Below, piece by piece: positions 53,104 to 62,157 of a DNA stretch of 64,000 bases. The notes below the pieces were generated by a model, which was not told where the DNA came from, searched no databases, and worked only from the letters and a program-made list of their open reading frames with translations. Numbering within the stretch: the stretch's first letter is position 1; each line of letters begins with the position of its first letter. Source of the DNA: Prevotellaceae bacterium UBA4372 (GTDB taxonomy: Bacteria; Bacteroidota; Bacteroidia; Bacteroidales; Bacteroidaceae); assembly GCA_002391275.1 (NCBI GenBank), contig DGSC01000003.1:21820-85819 (forward strand). Direction: 5' to 3'. The position numbers and the translations under genes were made by a program.

Positions 53104-55278
53104 ATGAAAACAGCATTGAAAATCCTCTCCGCCTCAGCCATCCTGGCCACCGTCGCCCCCCTCACTTCATGTACGGAGGACGTTGGCGACAACATCATCC
53201 ATCGTAGCGACATCACCCTTGCCTCCGACACCCTCACCCCCGAAGCCCTGTGGGCCATGGGACGCATAGGCAGCTACGCCACTTCGCCCGACGGCAAGCA
53301 CGTCTGCTACCAAGTCACCTATTACAGCGTCGAGGAAGACCGCAGCAACACCCTCCTCTACACCCGTCCTGTATGTTGCGACTCTGTCGCAACCAACGAC
53401 GAAGAACTCCTCCTCGGCCTCGGCTCCTCCCCCGCCTGGCTCTCTGATGACTGCATCGCCTTCTCTCAAAACGGCGAGCTTTGGACTATGAACGCCAACG
53501 GCAAGAGCCGCAAGCAGCTCACCCACACCGAAGGCGCTGTCGAAGGCTTCCTCTTCTCGCCCGACCAGAAGCGCGTCATCCTTATCAAGGCAGTGCCCTT
53601 CCACGACATCATCAAAGAGCGCCCCGCCGATTTGCCCAAGAGCACCGGCCGCGTCATCACCGACCTGATGTATCGCCACTGGGACCACTACGTCGAGAGC
53701 ATCCCGCATCCCTTTGTCCTCGACCTTGAGAGCGGCGAAGAGTTCGACATCCTCGAAGGACAACCCTTCGAATGTCCCATGGAACCCTTCGGAGGCATCG
53801 AACAGCTTGCTTGGAGCCCCGACAGCAAGAGCATCGCCTACACCTGCCGCACCAAAACAGGCTTAGCCATGAGCATCAGCACCGACTCCGACATCTTCCT
53901 CTTCGACGTCGAAGCCCGAACAGCAAAGAACCTCTGCAAACCCGAGGGCTATGTTGAACCGCAGATTGAGCCCTCCAAGACAATGAAGTTCCAAGAAGTC
54001 AATGCCGAAGCCAACCTCGCCAACAACCCCGGCTACGACCAGAATCCCAAGTTCTCGCCCGACGGACGCTACCTCGCATGGCTCAGTATGCCCCGCAATG
54101 GTTATGAAGCCGACCGCCAGCGACTCTGCGTCCTCGATCTCCAGAGCGGTGAGAAGCGCTATGTCACCGAGTCCTTCGACTCCAACGTCGACGACTTCGT
54201 ATGGGCTGCCGACAACACCACCTTATATTATATAGGTGTCTGGCACGCCACCGTCAACCTCTACCGCACCAACCTCGAAGGCCAAGTTGCCCAACTCACC
54301 AACGACCAAGCCGACTGGGGCGCCCTGCAACTGGTAAATGGCAAATCTGATTGCCTCCTCATGGAGCGCCACGACTACTTCCACCCCGCCGACCTCTACC
54401 TCGTGACAGTGCTCGGCGATTCCATCGCAAAGGAATCCCGCCTCACCGCCGAGAACGACCACATCCTCTCGCAGCTTGCCCCAGGCTCATCCGAGCCCCG
54501 TTGGTGCAAGACCACCGACGGCCAGCAGCTCCTCTACTGGGTCATCAAGCCCCCCCACTTCGACCCCTCGAAGAAGTACCCCACACTCCTCTTCTGCGAA
54601 GGTGGCCCCCAGTCGCCCGTCTCGCAGTTCTGGTCGTATCGCTGGAACTTCTACATCATGGCATCGCAGGGCTACGTCATCATCGCCCCCAACCGCCGCG
54701 GCCTCCCCGGCTTCGGCCAGGAATGGCTTGAAGAAATCTCTGGCGACTGGACAGGTCAATGCATGCGCGACTACCTCAGCGCCATCGACGATGCTTGCGA
54801 CTCGTTGCCCTACGTCGATCGCGACCGCATGGGTGCCGTAGGTGCCTCGTTCGGCGGCTTCAGCGTCTACTACCTCGCCGGCCACCACGACAAGCGCTTC
54901 AAGTGCTTCATCGCTCACGACGGAGCCTTCAATCTCGAAGCCATGTACACCGAAACCGAGGAAAACTGGTTCTCCAACTGGGAGTACGACGACGCCTATT
55001 GGAACCGCGACCGCACAGCCAATGCCGACCGCACCTATCGCAACTCACCCCACCTATTCGTCGACAAGTGGGACACCCCCATCCTCTGCATCCATGGCGA
55101 GAAGGACTACCGCATCAACGCCACACAAGGCATGAGCGCCTTCAACGCCGCCCGTATGCGTGGCATCGAAGCTGAGCTTCTCCTCTACCCCGACGAAAAC
55201 CACTGGGTGCTCCATCCCCAGAACGGCATTCTCTGGCAGCGCACCTACTTCGACTGGCTCACACGCTGGCTGAAGTAA
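53104..55278 (+). CDS. S9 family prolyl oligopeptidase-type lipoprotein
   Basis: 724 residues with a lipobox (APLTSC, Cys about 23), so likely anchored in an outer or inner membrane leaflet. N-terminal WD/beta-propeller repeats (about 50-440, for example SPDGKHVCYQV, SPDGRYLAWLS) gate a C-terminal alpha/beta hydrolase with Ser582 in GASFGG, Asp668 in GEKDYRIN and His700 in DENHWV. This is the arrangement of DPP4/DPP5 and acylaminoacyl peptidases, which release dipeptides or short peptides. Bacteroidetes DPP5 enzymes work in the periplasm in peptide utilisation. Specificity is inferred only. Confidence 0.9.
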   Translation: MKTALKILSASAILATVAPLTSCTEDVGDNIIHRSDITLASDTLTPEALWAMGRIGSYATSPDGKHVCYQVTYYSVEEDRSNTLLYTRPVCCDSVATNDEELLLGLGSSPAWLSDDCIAFSQNGELWTMNANGKSRKQLTHTEGAVEGFLFSPDQKRVILIKAVPFHDIIKERPADLPKSTGRVITDLMYRHWDHYVESIPHPFVLDLESGEEFDILEGQPFECPMEPFGGIEQLAWSPDSKSIAYTCRTKTGLAMSISTDSDIFLFDVEARTAKNLCKPEGYVEPQIEPSKTMKFQEVNAEANLANNPGYDQNPKFSPDGRYLAWLSMPRNGYEADRQRLCVLDLQSGEKRYVTESFDSNVDDFVWAADNTTLYYIGVWHATVNLYRTNLEGQVAQLTNDQADWGALQLVNGKSDCLLMERHDYFHPADLYLVTVLGDSIAKESRLTAENDHILSQLAPGSSEPRWCKTTDGQQLLYWVIKPPHFDPSKKYPTLLFCEGGPQSPVSQFWSYRWNFYIMASQGYVIIAPNRRGLPGFGQEWLEEISGDWTGQCMRDYLSAIDDACDSLPYVDRDRMGAVGASFGGFSVYYLAGHHDKRFKCFIAHDGAFNLEAMYTETEENWFSNWEYDDAYWNRDRTANADRTYRNSPHLFVDKWDTPILCIHGEKDYRINATQGMSAFNAARMRGIEAELLLYPDENHWVLHPQNGILWQRTYFDWLTRWLK

Positions 55279-55346
55279 CGCTACCATCATATTAACATCA
55301 CCTCAAGAATACCTACAAGGAAGCATCCCCTCAACATCCTTTATAC

Positions 55347-55392
55347 TCCGCCGCCAGCACACTCATTGAAGTGTCTGGCGGCGGATTTTTTT
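55347..55392 (+). terminator. Terminator of the S9 peptidase gene
   Basis: 11-bp perfect outer stem TCCGCCGCCAG / CTGGCGGCGGA plus an inner CACA/GTGT pairing, followed by seven T. Confidence 0.85.
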
Positions 55393-55474
55393 ACGTTAGC
55401 CCTTACGAACATGCGTGGGGGAATAACATGAACGTCTGTCCATGTGACAGACATTTCGCTAAAGTCCTGACTTT

Positions 55475-55945
55475 TCAACCAAGAACATTCCAGAAGTCAC
55501 GCGGCAAGCTGATGTTCTCCACGCCTTTGGCTTCAACAAACAACGGCGCAATCTCCTCGGCATCGAAGCCAGCTATGCCACAGCCGATACGCGTGACGAG
55601 GAACTGCACTTCCCTATGCTCCCGAGCAAAAGCTATGAACTCATCAACATAGGGCGCTATCGTCTCTACGCCGCCCTGCATCGTTGGGATGCCGTAACTC
55701 TGTCCCTGCAGTCCAACACCCTGTCCCAGCTTGGCACCGAACTTCTTCAGCGCGATATACGCAGCTCCACCGCCGTGCATACCGGCCAGATTACTGCCAA
55801 ACACAAAAATCTCATTTTCTGCCAAATCCATGATAAGGTCAGGCGTAATACGTTTTGCGTCCATTTTGTCTATAATAAAAGTGATAATCTGTTTTTCTGT
55901 CAGCCTATAGATGTAGTCCGTCATGTCCCAGGCCTCGTATGACAT
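55475..55945 (-). CDS. Macro-domain-like hypothetical protein
   Basis: 156 residues, or 149 from the internal Met at 55924. The motif ENEIFVFGSNLAGMHGGGAA, with a later VTRIGCGIAGFDAEEIAPLF, resembles a small macro-domain-like family (A1S_2505 type) found in phages and bacteria, in which the first loop would hold an ADP-ribose-like ligand. The N-terminal 35 residues may be a separate helix. A TACTTTTG -7 box lies at 55963-55970. It is the last gene before the CRISPR locus, but has its own promoter and opposite direction. The activity is inferred from motif shape only. Confidence 0.6.
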   Translation of the reverse strand: MSYEAWDMTDYIYRLTEKQIITFIIDKMDAKRITPDLIMDLAENEIFVFGSNLAGMHGGGAAYIALKKFGAKLGQGVGLQGQSYGIPTMQGGVETIAPYVDEFIAFAREHREVQFLVTRIGCGIAGFDAEEIAPLFVEAKGVENISLPRDFWNVLG

Positions 55946-55962
55946 CGTTGCCTGTCATGCTG

Positions 55963-55970
55963 CAAAAGTA
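55963..55970 (-). promoter_or_regulatory. -7 promoter box (TACTTTTG) of the macro-like gene
   Basis: Match to TAnnTTTG on the minus strand, 18 bases before the first ATG at 55945. Confidence 0.55.
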
Positions 55971-56123
55971 GTGAATAGCACACATTTCCGAAAGCTTTTA
56001 CATGAAAAAATAAAAAATCAACACCCAGTTTAAATTCCCACCTCCTCAAGTCGTTATGCAGAAAGCAAAAAGGTGCAACATTAGATGTATCCAACCATTC
56101 CAAGGACATCGAAAGTATGGCAA

Positions 56124-56207
56124 TAAAAAAAGCCCCCGTTAAAGGACGAGGGCAGGAACCTGAATGTTTTCACAACGGAATAATCCTTATTGTGAATTGC
56201 TGAAATT
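56124..56207 (-). ncRNA. tracrRNA of the type II-C system
   Basis: On the minus strand a TACCTTTG -7 box (56214-56221) is followed within six bases by the anti-repeat (56189-56208), whose complement ATTGTGAATTGCTGAAATTC matches the first 21 bases of the CRISPR repeat apart from one missing T and one end mismatch. Next come AAGGATTATTCCGTTGTGAA, a typical nexus-like segment of Bacteroidetes II-C tracrRNAs, and a terminator GCCCTCGT-CCTTTA-ACGGGGGC followed by TTTTTTT. The predicted length is about 84 bases. It lies upstream of and divergent from cas9. The pairing, promoter and terminator together make this a strong prediction. Confidence 0.85.
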
Positions 56208-56213
56208 CGATGG

Positions 56214-56221
56214 CAAAGGTA
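56214..56221 (-). promoter_or_regulatory. -7 promoter box (TACCTTTG) of the tracrRNA
   Basis: Exact match on the minus strand, setting transcription start at about 56207. Confidence 0.65.
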
Positions 56222-56284
56222 GATATTATGAATGAATAAACAAACTTTTCAGCATACTTTTGACCTCCTTCAAGGTTTTTTACT

Positions 56285-56292
56285 TATTTTTG
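56285..56292 (+). promoter_or_regulatory. -7 promoter box (TATTTTTG) of the cas operon
   Basis: Matches TAnnTTTG; leader of about 22 bases before the cas9 ATG. The divergent tracrRNA promoter is about 64 bases away. Confidence 0.6.
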
Positions 56293-56319
56293 CCCTCAAA
56301 ACATTAACTCATTTACCGC

Positions 56320-59300
56320 ATGAAACACATCTTAGGATTAGATTTAGGCACCAATAGTATCGGCTGGGCTATTGTAAACGCAGAACAAATTGTTCGCGAG
56401 GATGAAACGAATTATCTGAAGCCTGTGAGTATTAGTTCTGCAGGTAGTAGAATTATCCCGATGTCTGCAGACATTCTTGGAGATTTTGACAAAGGCAATT
56501 CTATTTCACAAACAGCAGAACGTACACGGCTTAGGATGGCTCGCCGACTTAGGGAGCGCAACCTATTACGCCGTGAGCGGATGCTTCGAACATTGAAGCT
56601 CATGGGGTTCTTGCCTTCACACTTTGCTAAGGAGATTGATATTTTTGGCAAGTTATTTAGCAACAAAGAGCCTAAGCTAGCCTGGAAAAAGAATGAAGAG
56701 GGCAAAAATTTATTCATTTTTCAGGATTCATTCAATGAAATGTTGGAAGATTTTGCGTGTCATCAGCCTCAATTGGTTGCTGAAGGCAGAAAAGTTCCAT
56801 ATGATTGGACGATATATTATCTCCGCAAGAAAGCTTTGACTCAAAGAATTACTAAAGAAGAACTTGCCTGGATTTTATTACAATTCAATCAGAAGCGTGG
56901 ATACTATCAGTTGCGAGGCGAAGACGAAGAGGATGATAACACAAAACGGGTTGAATACCTTGCTCTAAAAGTAGAACGGGTTGAGGCGACAGATGAAAAG
57001 AGAGGCGATGAAGTCTGGTACAACGTTTATCTTGAAAATGATATGGTCTATCGACGTACAAGTCGATATCCTCTTGATTGGGTTGGAAAAGTGAAAGAGT
57101 TTATTGTAACTACAGACCTTGAGAAAGATGGTAGTCCTAAAAAAGACAAGGAAGGGAATATAAAACGTTCTTTCCGCGCACCAAAAGAAGATGATTGGAC
57201 ATTGTTGAAAAAGAAGACCGAAAATGACATTGAAAACAGCCAGAAGACTATTGGCTGCTATATTTATGACACCCTTTTGCAAAAGCCAAATCAAAAGATT
57301 ATAGGTAAACTTGTTCGTACCGTTGAGAGAAAATACTATAAAGACGAACTGCTTAGGATTTTGAGAAGGCAGCAAGAACTCATTCCCGAATTGCAAGATA
57401 CTGAACTCTATAAGAAATGTATAGAAGAATTATATCCCAATAATGAAGGACATCGTAGTAACCTTGCCAAATCTGATTTCGTCAATCTGTTTGTCAATGA
57501 TATTCTGTTTTATCAGCGCCCTTTAAAAAGTAAGAAGTCTCAGATTGAAAACTGTCCTTATGAGTTTCATAAAGGCATAGATGGGAATTTATATCCTGTG
57601 AAGTGTATTGCTCAGTCTAATCCTTTATTCCAAGAATTCAGGCTTTGGCAGTTCATACAGAATCTACGTATATATCAACGCGAGAGAATCATCACCGATG
57701 GACAATTGGCCTTATTCGGAAGTACACATACAGGGAAGTTACAAACTGATGTTGACGTTACGGCTGAGTTTCTCAAATCAGAGGAAGATTATGTCAAACT
57801 ATTCGATTGGCTAAATAACAGAAATGCCATCAAGCAGGACACATTGCTCAATTCTTTTTTCAAAATAAAAAAAGAAAGAGGGAAGGACAAATACCCCTAT
57901 CGATGGAACTATGTCGAAGACAAAGAATACCGGTGCAACGAGACACGAGCAGCGATGCTTACAGGATTAGAGAAGTCTGGAATCCGTACTGATGTTCTTA
58001 CCCATGAAATGGAAATGGCATTATGGCACATCCTCTACTCCGTTGAAGACAAAACAGAAATAGGAAAAGCACTAAAGACATTTGCTAAAAAGAACAACCT
58101 TGGTGAAATGTTTGCAGATGTCTTCTGCAAGATGAAACCATATAAAAAAGAATATCGTTCGTACTCAGAAAAGGCAATCCGAAAATTCCTTCCACTCATG
58201 CGAATGGGCAAATATTGGAACAAAGAGAACATTGACGACAAAACATTATCAAGAATCGAGAAAATCATCACAGGAGAATACGATAAAACCATCAAGAATC
58301 GAGTGAGAGAGAAAGCCATTAACCTAACTGACATTGACCACTTCAAAGGATTGCCTGTATGGTTGGCTTGCTACATTGTTTACAATCGCCATTCTGAAGC
58401 AAGAGAGATTGAAAAGTGGGACAAGCCTGAAGACATAGATCGCTATCTGAACTCCTTCAAACAGCACTCTCTAAGAAATCCTATTGTCGAACAAGTTATT
58501 ACTGAAACTTTACGCACTGTACGTGATATATGGAAGCAGGAAGGTGACATTGACGAGATTCATGTGGAGTTGGGTAGAGAAATGAAGAATCCTGCTGATA
58601 AGCGCAGGCTAATGACCGAACGTATTCAACAAAACGAGAATACCAATCTACGAATTAAAGCCTTGTTAATGGAATTCCTTAACCCTGAACTCGGAATAGA
58701 AAACGTTCGTCCACACTCCCCGAGCCAACAGGACATCTTAAGGATTTACGAAGAGAATGCTCTGGATAATCTCACCAAAGAAGACGCAGAATATGAATTT
58801 GTTACAAAGATATCCAAGATGGCTCAACCTTCCAAATCAGACATCATTCGCTACAAATGTTGGTTGGAACAGAAATACAGATCGCCATATACAGGCAAGA
58901 TGATTCCACTAAGCAAATTGTTTACACCTGCATACGAGATAGAACATATCATTCCCCAGTCACGCTATTTTGATGATTCTTTCAGCAACAAAGTAATATG
59001 CGAGGCAGAGGTAAACAAGCTAAAGGACAGATTGCTTGGATATGAGTTCATCAAGGAACATGCTGGCGAGATTGTTCAACTAAGCCAAGGAGACACAGTG
59101 AAGATTCTCTCTGTGGAGGAATATGAGAAATTCGTAAAAGATTATTATGGCTCTAACAGGACAAAGATGAAGAAGCTGTTAATGGATGATATCCCTGATG
59201 GATTCATTGAACGGCAACTGAATGATAGCCGTTACATTAGTAAGGTCATCAAGACACTACTTTCAAATATCGTACGTGAGAAATTAGAGAATGGAGAATA

Positions 59301-60942
59301 CGAGCAAGAAGCTGTTTCCAGAAACCTTATTTCATGCAATGGTTCCATTACTGACCGCCTAAAAAAAGACTGGGGCATGAACGATGTATGGAATCATATT
59401 ATCCTGCCTCGCTTCCAGCGTTTGAATGAACTTACAGGGACGAACCTCTTTACAACTCAAAATCACGAGGGGCATGAGATTCCTGCAATGCCATTTGAAT
59501 TACAAAAGGGATTCAATAAAAAACGTATTGATCACCGCCATCACGCGATGGATGCTATTGTTATTGCCTGTGCAACTCGCGACCATGTCAACTTACTAAA
59601 CAACGAAGCGGCTCATTCTAAGCACAACGCTAATCGATATCAGTTACAACGGAAGCTGAGACGATTTGCAAAGATTACTATCGACGGGAAAGAACGTGAG
59701 ATTGCTCAAGAGTTCTTAAAACCTTGGCCTACTTTCACATCAGATGCCTTACGAACAATACAAAGCATCATCGTTAGTTTTAAGCAAAATTTACGTGTCA
59801 TCAATAAGACAACAAACTCCTATCTGCATTATGATGAGTATGGAAAGAAGATATATCATAAGCAGACGCAGGGTGAGAGTTGGGCTATTCGGAAGTCCAT
59901 GCATAAAGATACCGTATTCGGAGAAGTTAATCTGCGCAAGAAAAAATCAGTTTCAATTAAAGAAGCTATCGTGAAGCCAGAAGCCATTGTAAACAAAGAA
60001 TTCAAAGAAAAGGTAAAAGAACTCATCGCTCAAGGTCATGATGCCAAATACATAAAAAAATACGTTGAGGATAATAAAGACATATGGTCAGATATAAACC
60101 CGTCGAAGATAGACGTTTATTACTACACCCGAGATGAAAAGAAACAAAATGGCGAACCCAAAGAACGCTATTTTGCCACACGTAAGCCATTGGATACATC
60201 CTTTGACCAGAAGAAAATCAAAGAGAGTATAACTGATACAGGCATACAAAAGATACTATTAGCCCATTTGGAGTCTAAAGGAAACGACCCCGAACAAGCC
60301 TTCTCACCTGATGGTATTGACGAGATGAATCGGAATATTGTGACCTTGAATAAGGATAAATTTCATCAACCGATTATCAAAGTGCGCGTCTATGAAAAGG
60401 CTGACAAATTCTGCATCGGACAGAAAGGGAATAAGAAGAAAAAATTTGTGGAGGCGGCTGACGGAACAAATCTCTTCTTTGCTGTTTATGAAACTGCAGA
60501 TAAGAAGAGAGTGTTCGCAACCATTTCATTAGGCCTATCTATAGATTGCCAAAAAGAAGGTTCCCAATATTGGATTAAGCTACTTGATGAAAGGCTAAGA
60601 GACAAGACACCCACAGAAGAATTACAGCCTTATCAGAAAATGGATATTCCTACTGATGCTCATTTGTTATTCATTCTTTCCCCAAATGATTTAGTTTATG
60701 TCCCTTATGATGGTAAACCTACGGATTTAACGCAGGTTGACAGGGATAGAATTTATAGGGCGGTTAGTTTCAATAAAAAACAATGTTTCTGCATTAAGTG
60801 TAATGTGGCCACCCCCATTGTAAACAAAGTTGAATACACAACTTCAAACAAAATGGAACGCGCCACTACCGGTGAAATGATAAAAGAGGTCTGCGTCCCC
60901 ATTAAAGTAGATAGACTTGGCAACATCACTAAAATTGGATAA
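56320..60942 (+). CDS. cas9: Cas9, type II-C
   Basis: 1540 residues, at the large end for Bacteroidetes II-C Cas9. RuvC-I is ILGLDLGTNSIGWAIV with D8; the Arg-rich bridge helix RTRLRMARRLRERNLLRRE is at about 68-86; RuvC-II has E750 in EIHVELGRE; HNH is YEIEHIIPQSRYFDDSFSNK with H876 and N899 (E875 takes the place of the Asp seen before the His in SpCas9); RuvC-III is RIDHRHHAMDAIVIA with H1075 and D1078. All catalytic residues are present, so it should cut both strands of crRNA-matched DNA. Base composition is much more AT-rich than the preceding peptidase gene, suggesting transfer. Subtype II-C is inferred from the absence of csn2 and cas4 and from repeat form. The next gene starts 2 bases after the stop. 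Confidence 0.96.
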   Translation: MKHILGLDLGTNSIGWAIVNAEQIVREDETNYLKPVSISSAGSRIIPMSADILGDFDKGNSISQTAERTRLRMARRLRERNLLRRERMLRTLKLMGFLPSHFAKEIDIFGKLFSNKEPKLAWKKNEEGKNLFIFQDSFNEMLEDFACHQPQLVAEGRKVPYDWTIYYLRKKALTQRITKEELAWILLQFNQKRGYYQLRGEDEEDDNTKRVEYLALKVERVEATDEKRGDEVWYNVYLENDMVYRRTSRYPLDWVGKVKEFIVTTDLEKDGSPKKDKEGNIKRSFRAPKEDDWTLLKKKTENDIENSQKTIGCYIYDTLLQKPNQKIIGKLVRTVERKYYKDELLRILRRQQELIPELQDTELYKKCIEELYPNNEGHRSNLAKSDFVNLFVNDILFYQRPLKSKKSQIENCPYEFHKGIDGNLYPVKCIAQSNPLFQEFRLWQFIQNLRIYQRERIITDGQLALFGSTHTGKLQTDVDVTAEFLKSEEDYVKLFDWLNNRNAIKQDTLLNSFFKIKKERGKDKYPYRWNYVEDKEYRCNETRAAMLTGLEKSGIRTDVLTHEMEMALWHILYSVEDKTEIGKALKTFAKKNNLGEMFADVFCKMKPYKKEYRSYSEKAIRKFLPLMRMGKYWNKENIDDKTLSRIEKIITGEYDKTIKNRVREKAINLTDIDHFKGLPVWLACYIVYNRHSEAREIEKWDKPEDIDRYLNSFKQHSLRNPIVEQVITETLRTVRDIWKQEGDIDEIHVELGREMKNPADKRRLMTERIQQNENTNLRIKALLMEFLNPELGIENVRPHSPSQQDILRIYEENALDNLTKEDAEYEFVTKISKMAQPSKSDIIRYKCWLEQKYRSPYTGKMIPLSKLFTPAYEIEHIIPQSRYFDDSFSNKVICEAEVNKLKDRLLGYEFIKEHAGEIVQLSQGDTVKILSVEEYEKFVKDYYGSNRTKMKKLLMDDIPDGFIERQLNDSRYISKVIKTLLSNIVREKLENGEYEQEAVSRNLISCNGSITDRLKKDWGMNDVWNHIILPRFQRLNELTGTNLFTTQNHEGHEIPAMPFELQKGFNKKRIDHRHHAMDAIVIACATRDHVNLLNNEAAHSKHNANRYQLQRKLRRFAKITIDGKEREIAQEFLKPWPTFTSDALRTIQSIIVSFKQNLRVINKTTNSYLHYDEYGKKIYHKQTQGESWAIRKSMHKDTVFGEVNLRKKKSVSIKEAIVKPEAIVNKEFKEKVKELIAQGHDAKYIKKYVEDNKDIWSDINPSKIDVYYYTRDEKKQNGEPKERYFATRKPLDTSFDQKKIKESITDTGIQKILLAHLESKGNDPEQAFSPDGIDEMNRNIVTLNKDKFHQPIIKVRVYEKADKFCIGQKGNKKKKFVEAADGTNLFFAVYETADKKRVFATISLGLSIDCQKEGSQYWIKLLDERLRDKTPTEELQPYQKMDIPTDAHLLFILSPNDLVYVPYDGKPTDLTQVDRDRIYRAVSFNKKQCFCIKCNVATPIVNKVEYTTSNKMERATTGEMIKEVCVPIKVDRLGNITKIG

Positions 60943-60944
60943 GC

Positions 60945-62150
60945 ATGAATGCAAACAACATAACTACCTACAAGCCTGCTGCTGAAACCATCAAGCAGGC
61001 TATTCTTCAAGGCCAATATGAGGCTGCAAAGGGCGTTAACCGAATCCAGTTAGCCGTATATTTTGCTATCGGCAAATATATTTCTCTGAATACCCGTAAA
61101 GGTAAATGGGGAACCAGTGCATTGGAGTCCATCAGCCAGATACTGCGTAAGGAGTTGCCTGGGTTGAGAGGGTTCTCGGCAACAAACATGAAAAATATGC
61201 GTACTTTTTACGAAGCGTGGATTATATTAAATCCCAATTCGTCAGCCACGGCTGACGAATTACAACAAATTGATACTGTAGAGATTAGTAATTCGTCAGC
61301 CATGACTGACGAATTAGACTCTAAGGAATCTGCAGTTGATATCAACGATTTTCAACGCACCCATATTGACATTTATACGGCTATCCAAATACCAGAAATA
61401 AAAAACTTCCCTATTGATGACTTTTTCAGAGTTCCATTCACTCATCATCTCATGATTATTGAGAGAGAAAAAACACTTGAAGGGAGATATTATTACATCC
61501 ATCGTACTGCAGAAGAGAATCTTCAGAAAAGAACGCTTGAAAAGCTCATCAAAGAGGATGCCTATGGTCATCGCGATGCGATGCCAAGCAACTTTTCACA
61601 AAACATTCCCGATGCAACACTGGCTCGCAAAGCCGTGATGATGTTCAAGGACTCCTATCTGCTGGACTTCATCAACGTAGAGCAGATAGGGGAACGAGAA
61701 GCTATTGATGTGGATGAACGAGAGGTTGAGCAACAGATTGTGCAGAATGTCAAGCAGTTCATCATGACTTTCGGACGTGACTTCACGTTCGTTGGCAACC
61801 AATACCACTTGGAAATATACGGAGTGGAACATTTCCCCGATTTGCTGTTCTTCAATCGCGAACTCAATGCCCTTGTGGTCGTTGAATTGAAAACAGGAGA
61901 ATTTAAGACATCATATTTAGGCCAACTCATGGGCTACCTCTCCATTCTGGAAGCCAAAGTGAAGAAACCGCATGAGAATCCACCCATCGGCATTGTTCTA
62001 TGCAAAGAAGCGAATCGGGAATATGTGGAGTTTGTCATACGGGATTACGCCAAGCCCATGGGCGTTGCTACATATAGGACAACAACCGACATGCCAGAGG
62101 AACTGCGGAATACCATGCCTGACATCGAAGAGCTCAAGAAACTGTTATGA
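60945..62150 (+). CDS. DUF1016 (YhcG-type) PD-(D/E)XK nuclease inside the cas operon
   Basis: 401 residues. Residues about 10-95 form the DUF1016 N-terminal helical domain (IQLAVYFAIGKYISLNTRKGKWGTSALE...SATNMKNMRTFYEAW). A variable linker (about 97-140) carries a duplicated motif SSATADEL / SSAMTDEL. Residues about 145-401 are the nuclease-like domain with D299 in HFPDLLFFNRE, E314-L-K316 in VVVELKTGEF and the following YLGQLMGYL helix. Family members are often found beside restriction systems and in mobile islands; their target is not settled. Here the ATG is 2 bases after the cas9 stop and the stop is 7 bases before cas1, so it is cotranscribed with the CRISPR genes. A role in adaptation or interference is inference only. 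Confidence 0.88.
   Translation: MNANNITTYKPAAETIKQAILQGQYEAAKGVNRIQLAVYFAIGKYISLNTRKGKWGTSALESISQILRKELPGLRGFSATNMKNMRTFYEAWIILNPNSSATADELQQIDTVEISNSSAMTDELDSKESAVDINDFQRTHIDIYTAIQIPEIKNFPIDDFFRVPFTHHLMIIEREKTLEGRYYYIHRTAEENLQKRTLEKLIKEDAYGHRDAMPSNFSQNIPDATLARKAVMMFKDSYLLDFINVEQIGEREAIDVDEREVEQQIVQNVKQFIMTFGRDFTFVGNQYHLEIYGVEHFPDLLFFNRELNALVVVELKTGEFKTSYLGQLMGYLSILEAKVKKPHENPPIGIVLCKEANREYVEFVIRDYAKPMGVATYRTTTDMPEELRNTMPDIEELKKLL
61235..61316 (+). repeat. Two palindromes forming an in-frame duplication
   Basis: AATTCGTCAGCC-AC-GGCTGACGAATT at 61236-61261 is a perfect palindrome with 12-bp arms; TAATTCGTCAG-CCATGA-CTGACGAATTA at 61289-61316 repeats it with 11-bp arms. They are 54 bases apart, in frame, in the linker of the DUF1016 gene. 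Confidence 0.85.
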
Positions 62151-62157
62151 CCTGCCT

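Noticed and set aside
55475..55945. The macro-like gene as a CRISPR accessory
   Set aside because: It has its own promoter, is leftward and separated from the tracrRNA terminator by about 150 bases; nothing ties it to the locus beyond proximity.
61972..62157. Upstream extension of the cas1 frame
   Set aside because: The first 62 codons overlap the nuclease gene in another frame and are not protein-like; Cas1 begins with MIKKTLCF at 62158.
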